Positions 41,237 through 50,478 of a stretch of DNA of 64,000 nucleotides are shown piece after piece. The stretch's first letter is position 1; each line of letters starts with the position of its first letter. Source of the stretch: UBA6168 sp964508135 (GTDB taxonomy: Bacteria; Bacteroidota; Bacteroidia; Chitinophagales; Saprospiraceae); assembly GCA_964508135.1 (NCBI GenBank), contig CAZDSU010000003.1, positions 62,001 through 126,000 of the forward strand, read 5' to 3'. Made by a program: the position numbers and the translations under genes. Under the pieces are notes generated by a model. The model was not told where the DNA came from, searched no databases, and worked only from the letters and a program-made list of their open reading frames with translations.

Positions 41237-44200
41237 TTATTTAAACGGTTCAAACATCGTATCCAATTCCTTCTTGAAAGCCTCGTCTTTTTGGCTTTCA
41301 ACGGATTTGGTCAGCAGGTCTTTGACGTTCATGAACAACTGCAAATCCTGCTCAAAGCTACCATCTTTCCCCGTTAAATCAGGGTCGAGGCCATTGAGAA
41401 AAGTCAGTTGCTGCTTGGTCTCGTTGGCCAGCGTCTGCAAGTGCGGCTTTGCTTTTTCGTAACCGCCCGCTTGTACCATCACGTTCAACATCTGCATCGT
41501 GTTCCAGTCGTACGGGAAGTTGTAGTGCGGGAACGATTGCAGGTATTTCTCGATGAGGTTGACCGCCTTCTCCTTCTCGCCCTTTTCCGCCAAGCGCCTT
41601 GCGCCACGGAGCATCACTACCCGGATGCTCTGGATGCTGGGGCCATAGCTGCGGTCAATGAAGGTCGGGTGCGTGTCGAAGTTGCCCCATTTGTACTTGT
41701 TCATCACGTTGTCGTAGAGCAGGTCGGTGTGTACCCGGCCATAGCCGTACACGTAGAGGCCCTGCTCGCTCTGCGACTTGATGGGCGTGATGCGCAGGCC
41801 GAGGCCCTCCAGTTGCATGTAGTCTTCGAGGCCGAGCATCTTGTCGGGACGGCAGGTCACGGCAAAGTAAACCGGGCGGTCGTTGATGTTGGAAGCAATG
41901 ACGTCCAGAACGGCAAGCTCGTCCTTGGTCAGGTACGAGAGGTCTGGGTTGCCTGTTTTGTGGAACGGCATTTTCAGTGGAATCCGGTCTGCCAGCGCCA
42001 AGCTGTCGCCGGGATTGATGCCGAAAAGCTCGCCCGCTTTTGACAAATCGACCGGGATGTAAATATTTCCCGAAGGGAAAATGGCATCCACCCGGTTGTT
42101 CTTCGATGTTTTGTCCACACCCGTCAACTCCAGTGCTTTCGTGGCCGTCATCTCGCCTTGGTCTTGGTTGGCGATGTAATAGACGGCGTTCCGCTTTTTG
42201 CCACGGTAGGCATCGGCGGGGATGGTCAGTTTTATGGGCGGCGAGTCGTTGATTTTGCGGCGCAGCAAGTTGATGTACCAGTCCACCTGGATGAGCGATA
42301 GGTTCACCACCCGCACGTCACGACGGATTCCCTCCACCTCTTGCGCGTACCAAAGTGGGTAGGTGTCATTGTCGCCGTAGGTGAAAATGATAGCGTTTGG
42401 CTGCGTGCTGTTCAGGAAGTTGGCGGCATAATCACGGGAGGCGTAGTGGCCTGCCCGGCTGTGGTCGTCCCAGTTTTGGCTGCCCATGAGGTAGGGCGCC
42501 GAAAGTGCCAGCACCGTGGCCAATCCAGCGGCACCCATTCCGCCGATTTTATCCTTGAGGAGGTTGTAAACCGCCAGTACACCCATGCCTATCCAGATGC
42601 AGAAAATCAAGAACGAACCTACCAACACATAGTCCCGCTCACGTGGCTCGTTTGGCGGTTGGTTGGAGTAAATGATGATGCCGAGTCCCGTTATGAGGAA
42701 CATGGCCATGACGGCCGTGGCGTCTTCTGGTTTTTTGAAAAAATGGAATGCCAACCCAAGCAAGCCAAAAATCAGTGGCAAGAAGAAGTAGTGGTTTTTG
42801 GAAAGGTCGTTTTTCATTGAATCGGGCACGTTGCGGGCTTTGTAGAGCCGCATATCATCAATGAACTTGATGCCACTTTCCCAGTTGCCGCTCTTTTTGT
42901 CCCAGGAATAGTAGCCCTGCTCGCCATTCTGCCGACCGATGAAGTTCCAGGCAAAATAGCGCCAGTACATCCAGCCAAACTGGTAGCGGAACAAGTAGGT
43001 CATGTTGTCGGCGAAGGTGATTCGGCCCGTGGGTTTGTCCACCCAAGCGCGGTATTTTTCGGGGCGGTTTTGTGAGTCGTCGCCCATGCGGGGGAACAGG
43101 TGCTTGTCCTCCGGTTTGAATTTATAGGATACTTTTTCGTCCGTGATCTCGTAGCTGTGTACTTCTTTGCCGTCCACGATTTTCACCACTTGGCCGTAGC
43201 GTGGCGTGATTTCGTTGTCAACCGGGTTGGCGTCGAAATCGGTGCCGAAGAGCAGCGGGCGCTCGCCGTACTGCTCACGGTTCACGTAGGAAAGCAAGCG
43301 GACGGGGTCAGCGGGCTTGTTCATGTTGATGGGCGGGTCCACGCTGGCACGTACCAGCACCACGCCGATGGTGGAGAAGCCGACCACAGACATGAGTGCG
43401 CTGAACATAAGCACCTGCATCAGGTGACGGTCTGCATTGCGAAGCCCAAAGTAAAAAAGCAGCGCAGCGACGGGCGACACCAGCAGGTTCAGCCAGCCAA
43501 AAGCGAAGAACCCGTAGATGATAGAAAGGCTGGACACCAAAATCAAATCCACCTTCCCCTTGCCGGAGGCATAACGCATTCCGAAGAAGAAAATCGCAAT
43601 CAGCACCAACGCTGTTGGTATCAAGCCTGAGTTGAACGGCATCCCAAAACCGTTGACCATCTGGAGTTCCATCCAAGCCCACATGTTGGCCACGCCAGTG
43701 ATCACCAGCTTTTGAGTGGCTGCAATGACGAGGAAGCCTACTGCAAATGCGCCCAGTGCCCCAATGTATTTGTCCTCGCCTTTCCAGGGAAGGTAAATCG
43801 CCAACCCCAGCATCAGCAGTGCGCCAAGCCCTTTCATCAGGATGCCGGAAGCACCCGAGGCTACAACAACCATCGCCACCAACAACCCAGCAGCCAACAG
43901 TATCCGCAGGGCCATGTAACTGAATTTGCTGAATTGAATATCCTTTTTGAAATAGTACAACATGGCCAGGGCCGGGAAGGTGAGCAAGCTCAACAAGTGG
44001 ACGCCGATGGACAGCGCCGCAGCGTACACGGTGAACACCAACCAGCGGTCGTGTCGAGGCTCATCGGGCAGGTTGTACCATTTCAGCATGGACCAAACCG
44101 TGAGGCAGGTGAAGAAGGTGGACATGGCGTAAACCTCGCCTTCCACCGCCGAAAACCAAATTGAGGTGGTAAATGTCATCGAAAGGCCAGCCACAAGGCC

Positions 44201-44590
44201 AGCACCTGCAAGGGCAAAATTCTGTCCGCCGTCCGTTTCGCCTTCACGGCCTACGAGCGACAATTTGCCCAAGATGATGGTGACCCAAGCCAGGAACATG
44301 GCGCCAAAAGCCGTGCAGATGCCAGACATGAAGTTGACGGCAAAGGCGATGTTCTCCGGGTGCGCCTTGGTATCGCTGAACGTCTCAGCCAACCAGATGA
44401 ACAACCGACCAACCAACAGGAACAGCGGCGCTCCAGGCGGGTGAACGACCTCTTGCTTGTAGGCTCCAAGGATGAACTCACCACAGTCCCACAGGCTGCC
44501 CGTGGGTTCGGCGGTTTGGTAATAGACGAAAGCGGCAATGGCAAAAACAAGCCAGCCGGTGATGTTACTTATTGTTTTTAAGGAATTCAT
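41237..44590 (-). CDS. DUF2723 family membrane glycosyltransferase-like protein
   Basis: 1117 residues. The N-terminus shows the DUF2723 (PMT/GT-C-like) signature: SLWDCGEFILGAYKQEVVHP and PGAPLFLLVGR, with an early acidic residue as in GT-C enzymes. About 14 helices follow, then a periplasmic domain from about 700 containing FTYGDNDTYPLWYAQEVEGI and RRDVRVVNLSL, and a C-terminal helical repeat region. It is a Bacteroidota-specific family suspected to glycosylate exported proteins. The start at 44590 begins with the first helix. The YGDNDTYPLW module also occurs in the FGE-domain protein at 46390-48315. Confidence 0.9.
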   Translation of the reverse strand: MNSLKTISNITGWLVFAIAAFVYYQTAEPTGSLWDCGEFILGAYKQEVVHPPGAPLFLLVGRLFIWLAETFSDTKAHPENIAFAVNFMSGICTAFGAMFLAWVTIILGKLSLVGREGETDGGQNFALAGAGLVAGLSMTFTTSIWFSAVEGEVYAMSTFFTCLTVWSMLKWYNLPDEPRHDRWLVFTVYAAALSIGVHLLSLLTFPALAMLYYFKKDIQFSKFSYMALRILLAAGLLVAMVVVASGASGILMKGLGALLMLGLAIYLPWKGEDKYIGALGAFAVGFLVIAATQKLVITGVANMWAWMELQMVNGFGMPFNSGLIPTALVLIAIFFFGMRYASGKGKVDLILVSSLSIIYGFFAFGWLNLLVSPVAALLFYFGLRNADRHLMQVLMFSALMSVVGFSTIGVVLVRASVDPPINMNKPADPVRLLSYVNREQYGERPLLFGTDFDANPVDNEITPRYGQVVKIVDGKEVHSYEITDEKVSYKFKPEDKHLFPRMGDDSQNRPEKYRAWVDKPTGRITFADNMTYLFRYQFGWMYWRYFAWNFIGRQNGEQGYYSWDKKSGNWESGIKFIDDMRLYKARNVPDSMKNDLSKNHYFFLPLIFGLLGLAFHFFKKPEDATAVMAMFLITGLGIIIYSNQPPNEPRERDYVLVGSFLIFCIWIGMGVLAVYNLLKDKIGGMGAAGLATVLALSAPYLMGSQNWDDHSRAGHYASRDYAANFLNSTQPNAIIFTYGDNDTYPLWYAQEVEGIRRDVRVVNLSLIQVDWYINLLRRKINDSPPIKLTIPADAYRGKKRNAVYYIANQDQGEMTATKALELTGVDKTSKNNRVDAIFPSGNIYIPVDLSKAGELFGINPGDSLALADRIPLKMPFHKTGNPDLSYLTKDELAVLDVIASNINDRPVYFAVTCRPDKMLGLEDYMQLEGLGLRITPIKSQSEQGLYVYGYGRVHTDLLYDNVMNKYKWGNFDTHPTFIDRSYGPSIQSIRVVMLRGARRLAEKGEKEKAVNLIEKYLQSFPHYNFPYDWNTMQMLNVMVQAGGYEKAKPHLQTLANETKQQLTFLNGLDPDLTGKDGSFEQDLQLFMNVKDLLTKSVESQKDEAFKKELDTMFEPFK

Positions 44591-44604
44591 GTAGGTGAAA
44601 ATGG

Positions 44605-44984
44605 TTGGCTGTTAAAGAAATTGGGAAATTAGAAAATTGGGAAATTGGAATTGCTGGATAGTATTTTTGGGACATCTAATATCCAATTTCCAATTTCTTA
44701 ATTTCCGTACTTGGCCATCTGATTTTGAATGGGTAAATAATTGATACTCAAAGCAATATTTCAAAACGAAAGAATATTGACAGGCAAATACAGGTAGCCC
44801 TTCCAAAAAGCTGCGCAAATGTATAAAACAGTTTGAACTTTTAGTTCGGCAGTTCGACAGTGGGCAGTCAGTTCGGCAGTTCGGCAGTTGGCAGTGGGCA
44901 GTCAGTTCGCAGTTTTAAAGTCTGGTAGTCAGTGGCTGTTACAACGGTACCGACTTCCAACTGCCAACTGCCGAACTGCAAACT
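44605..44984. repeat. Intergenic repeats: inverted AATTGGGAAATT and CAGTTCGGCAGTT arrays
   Basis: AAATTGGGAAATTAGAAAAT (about 44610-44650) faces TCCAATTTCCAATTTCTTAA (about 44682-44703). From 44842 a run of CAGTTCGGCAGTT / GGCAGTGGGCAGTC units is closed by the inverse AACTGCCAACTGCCGAACTG (about 44960-44979). Similar CAGTTGGCAGTTTGCAGTC lies at 13184-13204. No gene seen. Confidence 0.65.
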
Positions 44985-45647
44985 TCAATAAACCTCTCCC
45001 AGAAACTGCCACAGTTCCTTCATCTCATTGGCCGACCTGCCACTGTGCTGGCGAATAGAAAACTGGAAACCGGGAAGGGTATCGGGAAGGTTACCGAGGG
45101 GGCCTTGATGCCGAGCGGAGGAGTCGGCAAGCGCCTCGTTGGGGAGGCTGGTGGGGATGGCGTTTTTCAGAACCCGGGGCTTCACGTTTACACGCCGCTG
45201 CGGGATTTTGGCGGAGGTGTCTGCCACAGGAAGCGCCACTTCTTTGTAGATGGTATCCGTCGAGTTCACATAAACCGTCTCCGTGCGCACGGTTTCCGTG
45301 GCAGGTTTAGTTAGGGTAAAATGGGCAGCCAGCAAGAGCGCCAACCCCGCCGCTGCTTGCCAAACGGGCAGCCGGTATTGCGCCAGCCGAACCAACAAGC
45401 CCACCGGACGGGGTGCTTGCGGTTTTGCTTGCTTGCGCAATGCTTCCATCAGCCCTTGCCGGATGGCCAGATCGGGCAAGGGGCTTTTCTTCAGGGCGGC
45501 CCTGCTTCGGGTCAGCAACTGGTGCATGCGCTCGTATTCCCACTCGGGCATTTGCGCCAGCACAATGGCTTTTTCTTCTGGAGCCAACAGGTCGAATGGC
45601 CGCTCGGCTAGCAGTTGCTCGATGTCTATTTCTTTGCTATTTTTCAT
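44985..45647 (-). CDS. Probable anti-sigma factor
   Basis: 220 residues beginning at ATG 45647 (MKNSKEIDIEQLLAERPFDL). The N-terminal cytoplasmic helix bundle (LLAPEEKAIVLAQMPEWEYE and following) precedes one membrane helix (VWQAAAGLALLLAAHFTL) and a periplasmic tail. This topology, and its position 76 bp after an ECF sigma gene, indicate an anti-sigma factor. The family is divergent and lacks a HxxxCxxC zinc motif. The periplasmic tail ends MKELWQFLGEVY. Confidence 0.7.
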   Translation of the reverse strand: MKNSKEIDIEQLLAERPFDLLAPEEKAIVLAQMPEWEYERMHQLLTRSRAALKKSPLPDLAIRQGLMEALRKQAKPQAPRPVGLLVRLAQYRLPVWQAAAGLALLLAAHFTLTKPATETVRTETVYVNSTDTIYKEVALPVADTSAKIPQRRVNVKPRVLKNAIPTSLPNEALADSSARHQGPLGNLPDTLPGFQFSIRQHSGRSANEMKELWQFLGEVY

Positions 45648-45723
45648 AATCAAAAGATTGAGGTTTCTGGTTTTGAGTTTCGGGTTTAACGCAGCTGCTC
45701 CCCAATACCCTAAACCAGAAACT

Positions 45724-46296
45724 TTAAACCACAATCGCCCCAGCAAATGCCCGGAGCTTGCTGCCCAGTTTTTTCAAGGTATAAAACATCCTCGACTTCA
45801 CCGTTCCTTCCGGGCAATCGAGGATTTCGGCAATTTCTCGTACACTCAGGTCTTGCTGGTACCGCAGCACGAAGCATTGGCGTTGGGTCTCGTCCAGCTC
45901 ATCCAGCGCAAGGTGGAGGTGTTGTTCAAATATTTGATTGTCAATGTCTTCCGAAAAATTTTCCCCAAAAAAATCATCCACGGGCGGCGGTTCGGGTTGG
46001 CGTGACTGGCGGCGGTACTCGTTTTTGACCATGTTGCCAGCCACGGTGTAGAGCCAAGTGGAAAACCGCCGTTCTGGGTCGAAGAGCGCTGTTTTTTCCA
46101 CTACTTTCATGAACAGCTCCTGCGTGAAGTCGTCTGCACGGTGCGCATCCCTGCCCAGCATCCGGTAGAAATAGCGGTGCATCCGCTCGCTGTACCGGTC
46201 GTACAGTTCCCCGAACGACGCCTCGCAGCCCTCGCTGGCCAGCCGTCGCATCAACTGCTCGTCGGGCAGGGATTGATATGTTTTTTCGCTTGTCAA
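45724..46296 (-). CDS. ECF-type RNA polymerase sigma factor
   Basis: 190 residues. Region 2 is clear (ELYDRYSERMHRYFYRML, DDFTQELFMKVVEK, FSTWLYTVAGNMVKNEYRRQ), then an acidic linker and region 4 (LDETQRQCFVLRYQQDLSVR, EIAEILDCPEGTVKSRMFYT). The start is TTG at 46296; the next in-frame ATG would delete part of region 2. Upstream lies a 30 bp perfect inverted repeat (46312-46383). The downstream gene is a probable anti-sigma factor, so the pair likely responds to an envelope signal. Confidence 0.9.
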   Translation of the reverse strand: MTSEKTYQSLPDEQLMRRLASEGCEASFGELYDRYSERMHRYFYRMLGRDAHRADDFTQELFMKVVEKTALFDPERRFSTWLYTVAGNMVKNEYRRQSRQPEPPPVDDFFGENFSEDIDNQIFEQHLHLALDELDETQRQCFVLRYQQDLSVREIAEILDCPEGTVKSRMFYTLKKLGSKLRAFAGAIVV

Positions 46297-46311
46297 AAGT
46301 TTGATGCTGCA

Positions 46312-46383
46312 TTGTGGTCGCCCAATTTATTGGGCTGACCGGTAATTTTCGCTCGGTCAGCCCAATAAATTGGGCGACCACAA
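46312..46383. repeat. Perfect 30 bp inverted repeat upstream of the sigma gene
   Basis: TTGTGGTCGCCCAATTTATT plus GGGCTGACCG (46312-46341) and its exact reverse complement (46354-46383) around 12 bases. It fills the space between the FGE-domain gene stop and the sigma start, so it may both terminate and regulate. Confidence 0.8.
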
Positions 46384-46389
46384 ATCATG

Positions 46390-48315
46390 TCATTCCACCA
46401 CCTCCATGAAAACCCGGAACCCAATGAACGGCGCAGGCTTCGTGTAAGTATTTCGGCTAGTGATTTGGCCAAAAAACGGTAGCTCGTACCAACTGCCGCC
46501 CTTTGTAACGCCGGAATGGTCAATCATTTCGGCCACGTTGCCGCTGGTATTGTACAGACCGAAGTCGTTGGGGAAGTAGGAGTCGGCCTTCACGGAGAAG
46601 AAGCCGCCGTCGTCTGGCATGTCGTTGTTGGCGCTGGGGCAGTTCTTGCAAGGTTCCTCCTTGCTTACGTCGTAGTTGGCAAGGAAGCAACCCTTGGAGT
46701 TTCGGATGAAATAGCCGCCCCAGGGGTAGGGAGCGTCCCGAGCAGCATGTGCAGCCAGCTCCCACTCAGCCTCCGTGGGCAGCCGGAACCGCACCTTGCG
46801 GTGTGCTTTTTTCTTGTCGGTGCTGGCATTGTACACCTTTGTGATCCACTCGCAGTATTGCTGGGCGGCCTCGTGGCTGATGTTCACGACGGGCGCTGCG
46901 GGGTCATCGGGGTGGGCATGTTTGAAGACCTCGCTGTCGGGCAGGTTTTTATGAGTTTCTGGCAAAAGGCTGCGCCAATCCGTGCGGGGCGACTTACAGG
47001 TTTCCATCAGGTCGAATGCCTTGTTTTTTACCAAATCCATCAAAAACGCCTCGTACTGGCCGTTGGTGACTTCGGTGTCGAAGGCGTAGAAGTTGCCGCT
47101 GATTTTCTTGAGTCCCTTGTCCAAGCTGCGCACGGAAATGGCGGATTCTACAACTGGAATGTCTTGGCCGTAGGTGGACAAATAGGCGTTCAGCTCGCTC
47201 TCCCGGCCACCTTCCTTAGCTACCCGCCGCATGACCGGCTCCAGGTTGGCCGCCTTGATTTTTTCGCCGCTGGCCTCATAGTGCTGGTGAAGCAGAATGA
47301 AAGCGGGCAGGTACTGGAGGTTCATGCCTGCCAACACGGACGAAACGGAGTCTGGACTGAAGTCCACCCGCAGGTAGTCGAGCAGGAACTTGTTTTCAAA
47401 ATTGTTCTTCAAAAATGCCACATTGTCAAATGCGACAGGGGCGTATCGAAAGGCAAGGCCGGTGAGGTAGAGGCTGTCGCCAAAAGCGAGGCGCACAGGC
47501 TCGGGCATGGTGTTGGCCACGTAAACCGGTTGCCTAGCACCGGACAGGATTTGCTTCAAAACATGCAGGTACATCGCCTCGGTGTCCTTGCAGTCGCTCA
47601 GGTCAATGGCCGGGAGACCCAGTTTCGTGAGCGCTTTTTCCCGGTATTCATCCAATAACAAAAGGTTGATATTCAGCACGTTGACATCCTTTCGGATGCC
47701 CCGTGCCGATTGTAGCACCCAGAGCGGATAAGTATCGTTGTCGCCGTAAGTGAGCAGTAGGGCGTCCGGCTCCACGGAGGCCAGCAGGTTGTAGTTCCAG
47801 GCTAGCAACTCGGCGGGAAACTCGCCTGCTTCAAACAGTTTTTCGAGGTAAAAAAGCGCTTGCGACTGCTCGCCCCTCGTCTCGTGGTAGCTGACGAGGT
47901 CGTGGTAGATTTCGGTGCGCTGCGGTGCGATTTCATGGGCCTTGAGCAGGTACTCGAAGCGGCTCTCGTCCCAGGCAGCGTTCATAAAACTGATGTACTG
48001 GAACTCGAAACTGTTGTTCAAGGCAACGGGGATTTGGGCCACGATGGCCGACAGGTCGAAGGCTTGTTCGCCGCTCCGGTCGAGCATGTTGGCGTAGCGG
48101 GCGGCCCGGAAGTAGTTGAGCCAAGCATCAGGGTTCATGTTGTTTTTTGAGCTTTCGAGCCGCCAGAGGTTGGCCTGTTCGGCGTAGTACTCCATTGGGT
48201 AGGCCACTTTGGAAATGGACTTGATGCGCTCAGGAAGCGCTGCGCCAGAGTGGTTGGCGAGGAGGTTTGTGGCCAAAACCAGGAGTGCAAACAAAGCAAG
48301 CAATAGCTTTTTCAT
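46390..48315 (-). CDS. Exported protein with YGDNDTYPLW module and FGE/SUMF1 domain
   Basis: 641 residues from ATG 48315 (signal peptide MKKLLLALFALLVLATNLLA). Helical repeats follow, then LLTYGDNDTYPLWVLQSARG and RKDVNVLNINLLLL (about residues 195-235), matching the periplasmic part of the DUF2723 protein encoded nearby. The C-terminal 250 residues are a formylglycine-generating-enzyme fold: NGQYEAFL, RFRLPTEAEWELAAHAARD, PWGG, NTSGNVAEMIDH, KGGSW and GFRVF. FGE-fold proteins such as GldK/GldJ are structural in gliding and T9SS, so catalysis is doubtful. The domain combination is unusual. Confidence 0.85.
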   Translation of the reverse strand: MKKLLLALFALLVLATNLLANHSGAALPERIKSISKVAYPMEYYAEQANLWRLESSKNNMNPDAWLNYFRAARYANMLDRSGEQAFDLSAIVAQIPVALNNSFEFQYISFMNAAWDESRFEYLLKAHEIAPQRTEIYHDLVSYHETRGEQSQALFYLEKLFEAGEFPAELLAWNYNLLASVEPDALLLTYGDNDTYPLWVLQSARGIRKDVNVLNINLLLLDEYREKALTKLGLPAIDLSDCKDTEAMYLHVLKQILSGARQPVYVANTMPEPVRLAFGDSLYLTGLAFRYAPVAFDNVAFLKNNFENKFLLDYLRVDFSPDSVSSVLAGMNLQYLPAFILLHQHYEASGEKIKAANLEPVMRRVAKEGGRESELNAYLSTYGQDIPVVESAISVRSLDKGLKKISGNFYAFDTEVTNGQYEAFLMDLVKNKAFDLMETCKSPRTDWRSLLPETHKNLPDSEVFKHAHPDDPAAPVVNISHEAAQQYCEWITKVYNASTDKKKAHRKVRFRLPTEAEWELAAHAARDAPYPWGGYFIRNSKGCFLANYDVSKEEPCKNCPSANNDMPDDGGFFSVKADSYFPNDFGLYNTSGNVAEMIDHSGVTKGGSWYELPFFGQITSRNTYTKPAPFIGFRVFMEVVE

Positions 48316-48550
48316 AATGGTCAATTTTTTAAAACACAGGGCATTGTACCCGTGAAAAGGGATGGGGTTCAATATTGACCGGTTTTTTTTCAAGGTTAAT
48401 GTCAAATTATCATTTTCCCCTATGGCTTAGTATTTGATTCCTAATCGCAATCTGCATGAATAGCTCATAGAAGGGCACACATCTTAATCGCTCCATTTTT
48501 TCAAAATTGAAAGTAAGTACAACCGACAAAAACTGCAAAAAAACCGCTTG

Positions 48551-50122
48551 ATGCGCTACTGGAACATTTCAATAATTTTGTCCCTCCTGCTGACCTCCAA
48601 CTTGGCATTTGGCCAGTATCTGGAGAACTACGAGAAGAAAGCGCTTACTGCCTTCCATTCCAAGGACTATCCGTCTGCAATGTTGTTTAGCGAAAAGGTT
48701 TTGGAAATTGATACCATGAACATCTCCTCCCTGTTTGTGGCTGGGGAAGCTGCAAGGCTTTCGAGTGATTTGCACAAAGCCGAAGCTTACTTGGAGCGCA
48801 TCCCGAACGAGGCAAAAGTCGGCTATTACGCGGTTGTTGACTTCGTGTTGGGCGGTGTGAAAATGGACTTGAACAAGATGAGCGAAGCTAAATTCTACTA
48901 CCAAAAATACCTCAACGAGCACAACGAAGCCAACAACCTCTTCGCCTACCTGTCGGTGGAGGCATTGAAATCCATGGGAAAAGCAGGCAGGGGCAATGCG
49001 CTCGACCTGCACCAAATGCCCGGCAACATCAATTCGGCCAAGGCGGATTTTGCGCCTTTGCGCTACGGCGACAAGATGTATTTCACAAGTATGGTTGAAA
49101 TAGAAGGCAAAAATCGGAGGAAAGACAAACTAGAGGTTAGCCGCATTTTTGAGGCGAGACCCAATTATCCACCACAAGCTTTTGATGGGAACCCAGCAAA
49201 ATTGAACCTCAGCGCTGGCAACGTTTCCCTCACCTCCGATGCCAGCATTGTTTATTACACGCTTTGCAAGGGCGATTTTGCGGAATCCGAAGGCTGCGAA
49301 ATCTGGTGCCGGGAGCGGGATTACGAAGGGACTTGGCAGGCACCAAGAAGGCTCCCAGAACAGGTCAACTTGAAAGGCTCTTCCGCCACCCAGCCTTCCA
49401 TCGGATGGGACAAAACCAAAAAACAATATGTGCTTTACTTCGCCAGCGACCGACCAGGTGGAAGGGGTGGCTTGGACGTCTGGTGCAGTGCAATAAGCTT
49501 GGATGGCAGTTTTGGAACGCCATTTTGCCTGCCTTTCAACACGCCGATGGACGATATCACGCCGTTTTTCCACCAACCCACCCAAACCCTGTTTTTTAGC
49601 TCAAACGGCTGGCCGGGCAAAGGCGGCTTTGACATTTACCGGGAGAACAAGACCACCGATGGGGAGTGGGAAGTGCCTGAGAATCTCGGCGATATGCTCA
49701 ACAGCGCCTACGACGACACGTACTACAGTTTCCATACACAGAGCCAAAACGCCTACCTCGTCTCCAACAGGCCCAACGCCAATTGCAAGGGCGAGTCGTT
49801 GAGCGCCGATGATTGCTTGGACATTTACGAAGCCCGCATTTTTGCGGAAATTGAATTGAAGGTGTTCCGCTCCCTGGACAATGCGTCCGTGTACGCTCCG
49901 CAAGTGGACGTAAAGGAACTAAAGACTGGCATAACTGGCTCCTTCGCAGCCCGCAACGACCAGAACGACTTACAGATTCGGTTGGAAACCGGAAAGCGTT
50001 ACCTACTGTCCGTCATTGCCGACGGATATGAACCTTTCAGCTTTGAATTCAGCACCGAGGACATCAGCTATTTCATCCAATTGACCCGCCAGATTTACCT
50101 CAAGCGCCCGCTTGACCCTTGA
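48551..50122 (+). CDS. TPR and PD40 (beta-propeller) surface protein, PorE-like
   Basis: 523 residues (ATG 48551; a TTG just before it is in frame). After a signal peptide (SNLAFGQ) come TPR-like helices (about 22-150) and a WD40-like PD40 propeller with repeats such as YFTSMVE, SDASIVYYTLCKG, YVLYFASDRPGGRGGLDVWC, TLFFSSNGWPGKGGFDIYRE and NAYLVSNRPN. The C-terminus is a carboxypeptidase-regulatory-like beta sandwich. This architecture is that of T9SS accessory proteins (PorE type) lacking the OmpA domain. The next gene, 356 bp on, encodes a shorter paralogue of the propeller. Confidence 0.82.
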   Translation: MRYWNISIILSLLLTSNLAFGQYLENYEKKALTAFHSKDYPSAMLFSEKVLEIDTMNISSLFVAGEAARLSSDLHKAEAYLERIPNEAKVGYYAVVDFVLGGVKMDLNKMSEAKFYYQKYLNEHNEANNLFAYLSVEALKSMGKAGRGNALDLHQMPGNINSAKADFAPLRYGDKMYFTSMVEIEGKNRRKDKLEVSRIFEARPNYPPQAFDGNPAKLNLSAGNVSLTSDASIVYYTLCKGDFAESEGCEIWCRERDYEGTWQAPRRLPEQVNLKGSSATQPSIGWDKTKKQYVLYFASDRPGGRGGLDVWCSAISLDGSFGTPFCLPFNTPMDDITPFFHQPTQTLFFSSNGWPGKGGFDIYRENKTTDGEWEVPENLGDMLNSAYDDTYYSFHTQSQNAYLVSNRPNANCKGESLSADDCLDIYEARIFAEIELKVFRSLDNASVYAPQVDVKELKTGITGSFAARNDQNDLQIRLETGKRYLLSVIADGYEPFSFEFSTEDISYFIQLTRQIYLKRPLDP

Positions 50123-50307
50123 TTTTCAAAAAAAATTATCGTTTTTTTCCGCTCCGCAACATGACCGGCTTTCAAGTCAAATCATGGCTTAACCAGTTAG
50201 TTTCCAATCGTTTAACGTTTACAAAAAAAGCATTTTTGTCAATGGGTTGAACCAGTTGTCGCCTTGCCCGCTTTGGCCTACCGCTTGCTATCCGCTATTT
50301 ACCGCCT

Positions 50308-50315
50308 TATCTTTG
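50308..50315 (+). promoter_or_regulatory. -7 element TATCTTTG upstream of second PD40 gene
   Basis: An exact TAnnTTTG match, 163 bases before ATG 50479, implying a long leader. The rest of the 356 bp gap (50123-50478) shows no gene. Confidence 0.45.
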
Positions 50316-50478
50316 TGCCTCAATTCTTCCAATCTCCTTCTCAGCAACTCAGCTTTCACGAACACATCCTGGTTTCATCACACATCTTTTTTTCCTGACA
50401 ATTACTTACGATTTTGACTATGCCCGGCGATTGTACCGGCTAATCCCCTTTTTATTTTAATACCAAAACTTACAAAAG

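Noticed and set aside
44842..44984. Repeated CAGTTCGGCAGTT units as a possible CRISPR array
   Set aside because: Units are short, irregular and without unique spacers; they form a low-complexity inverted repeat.
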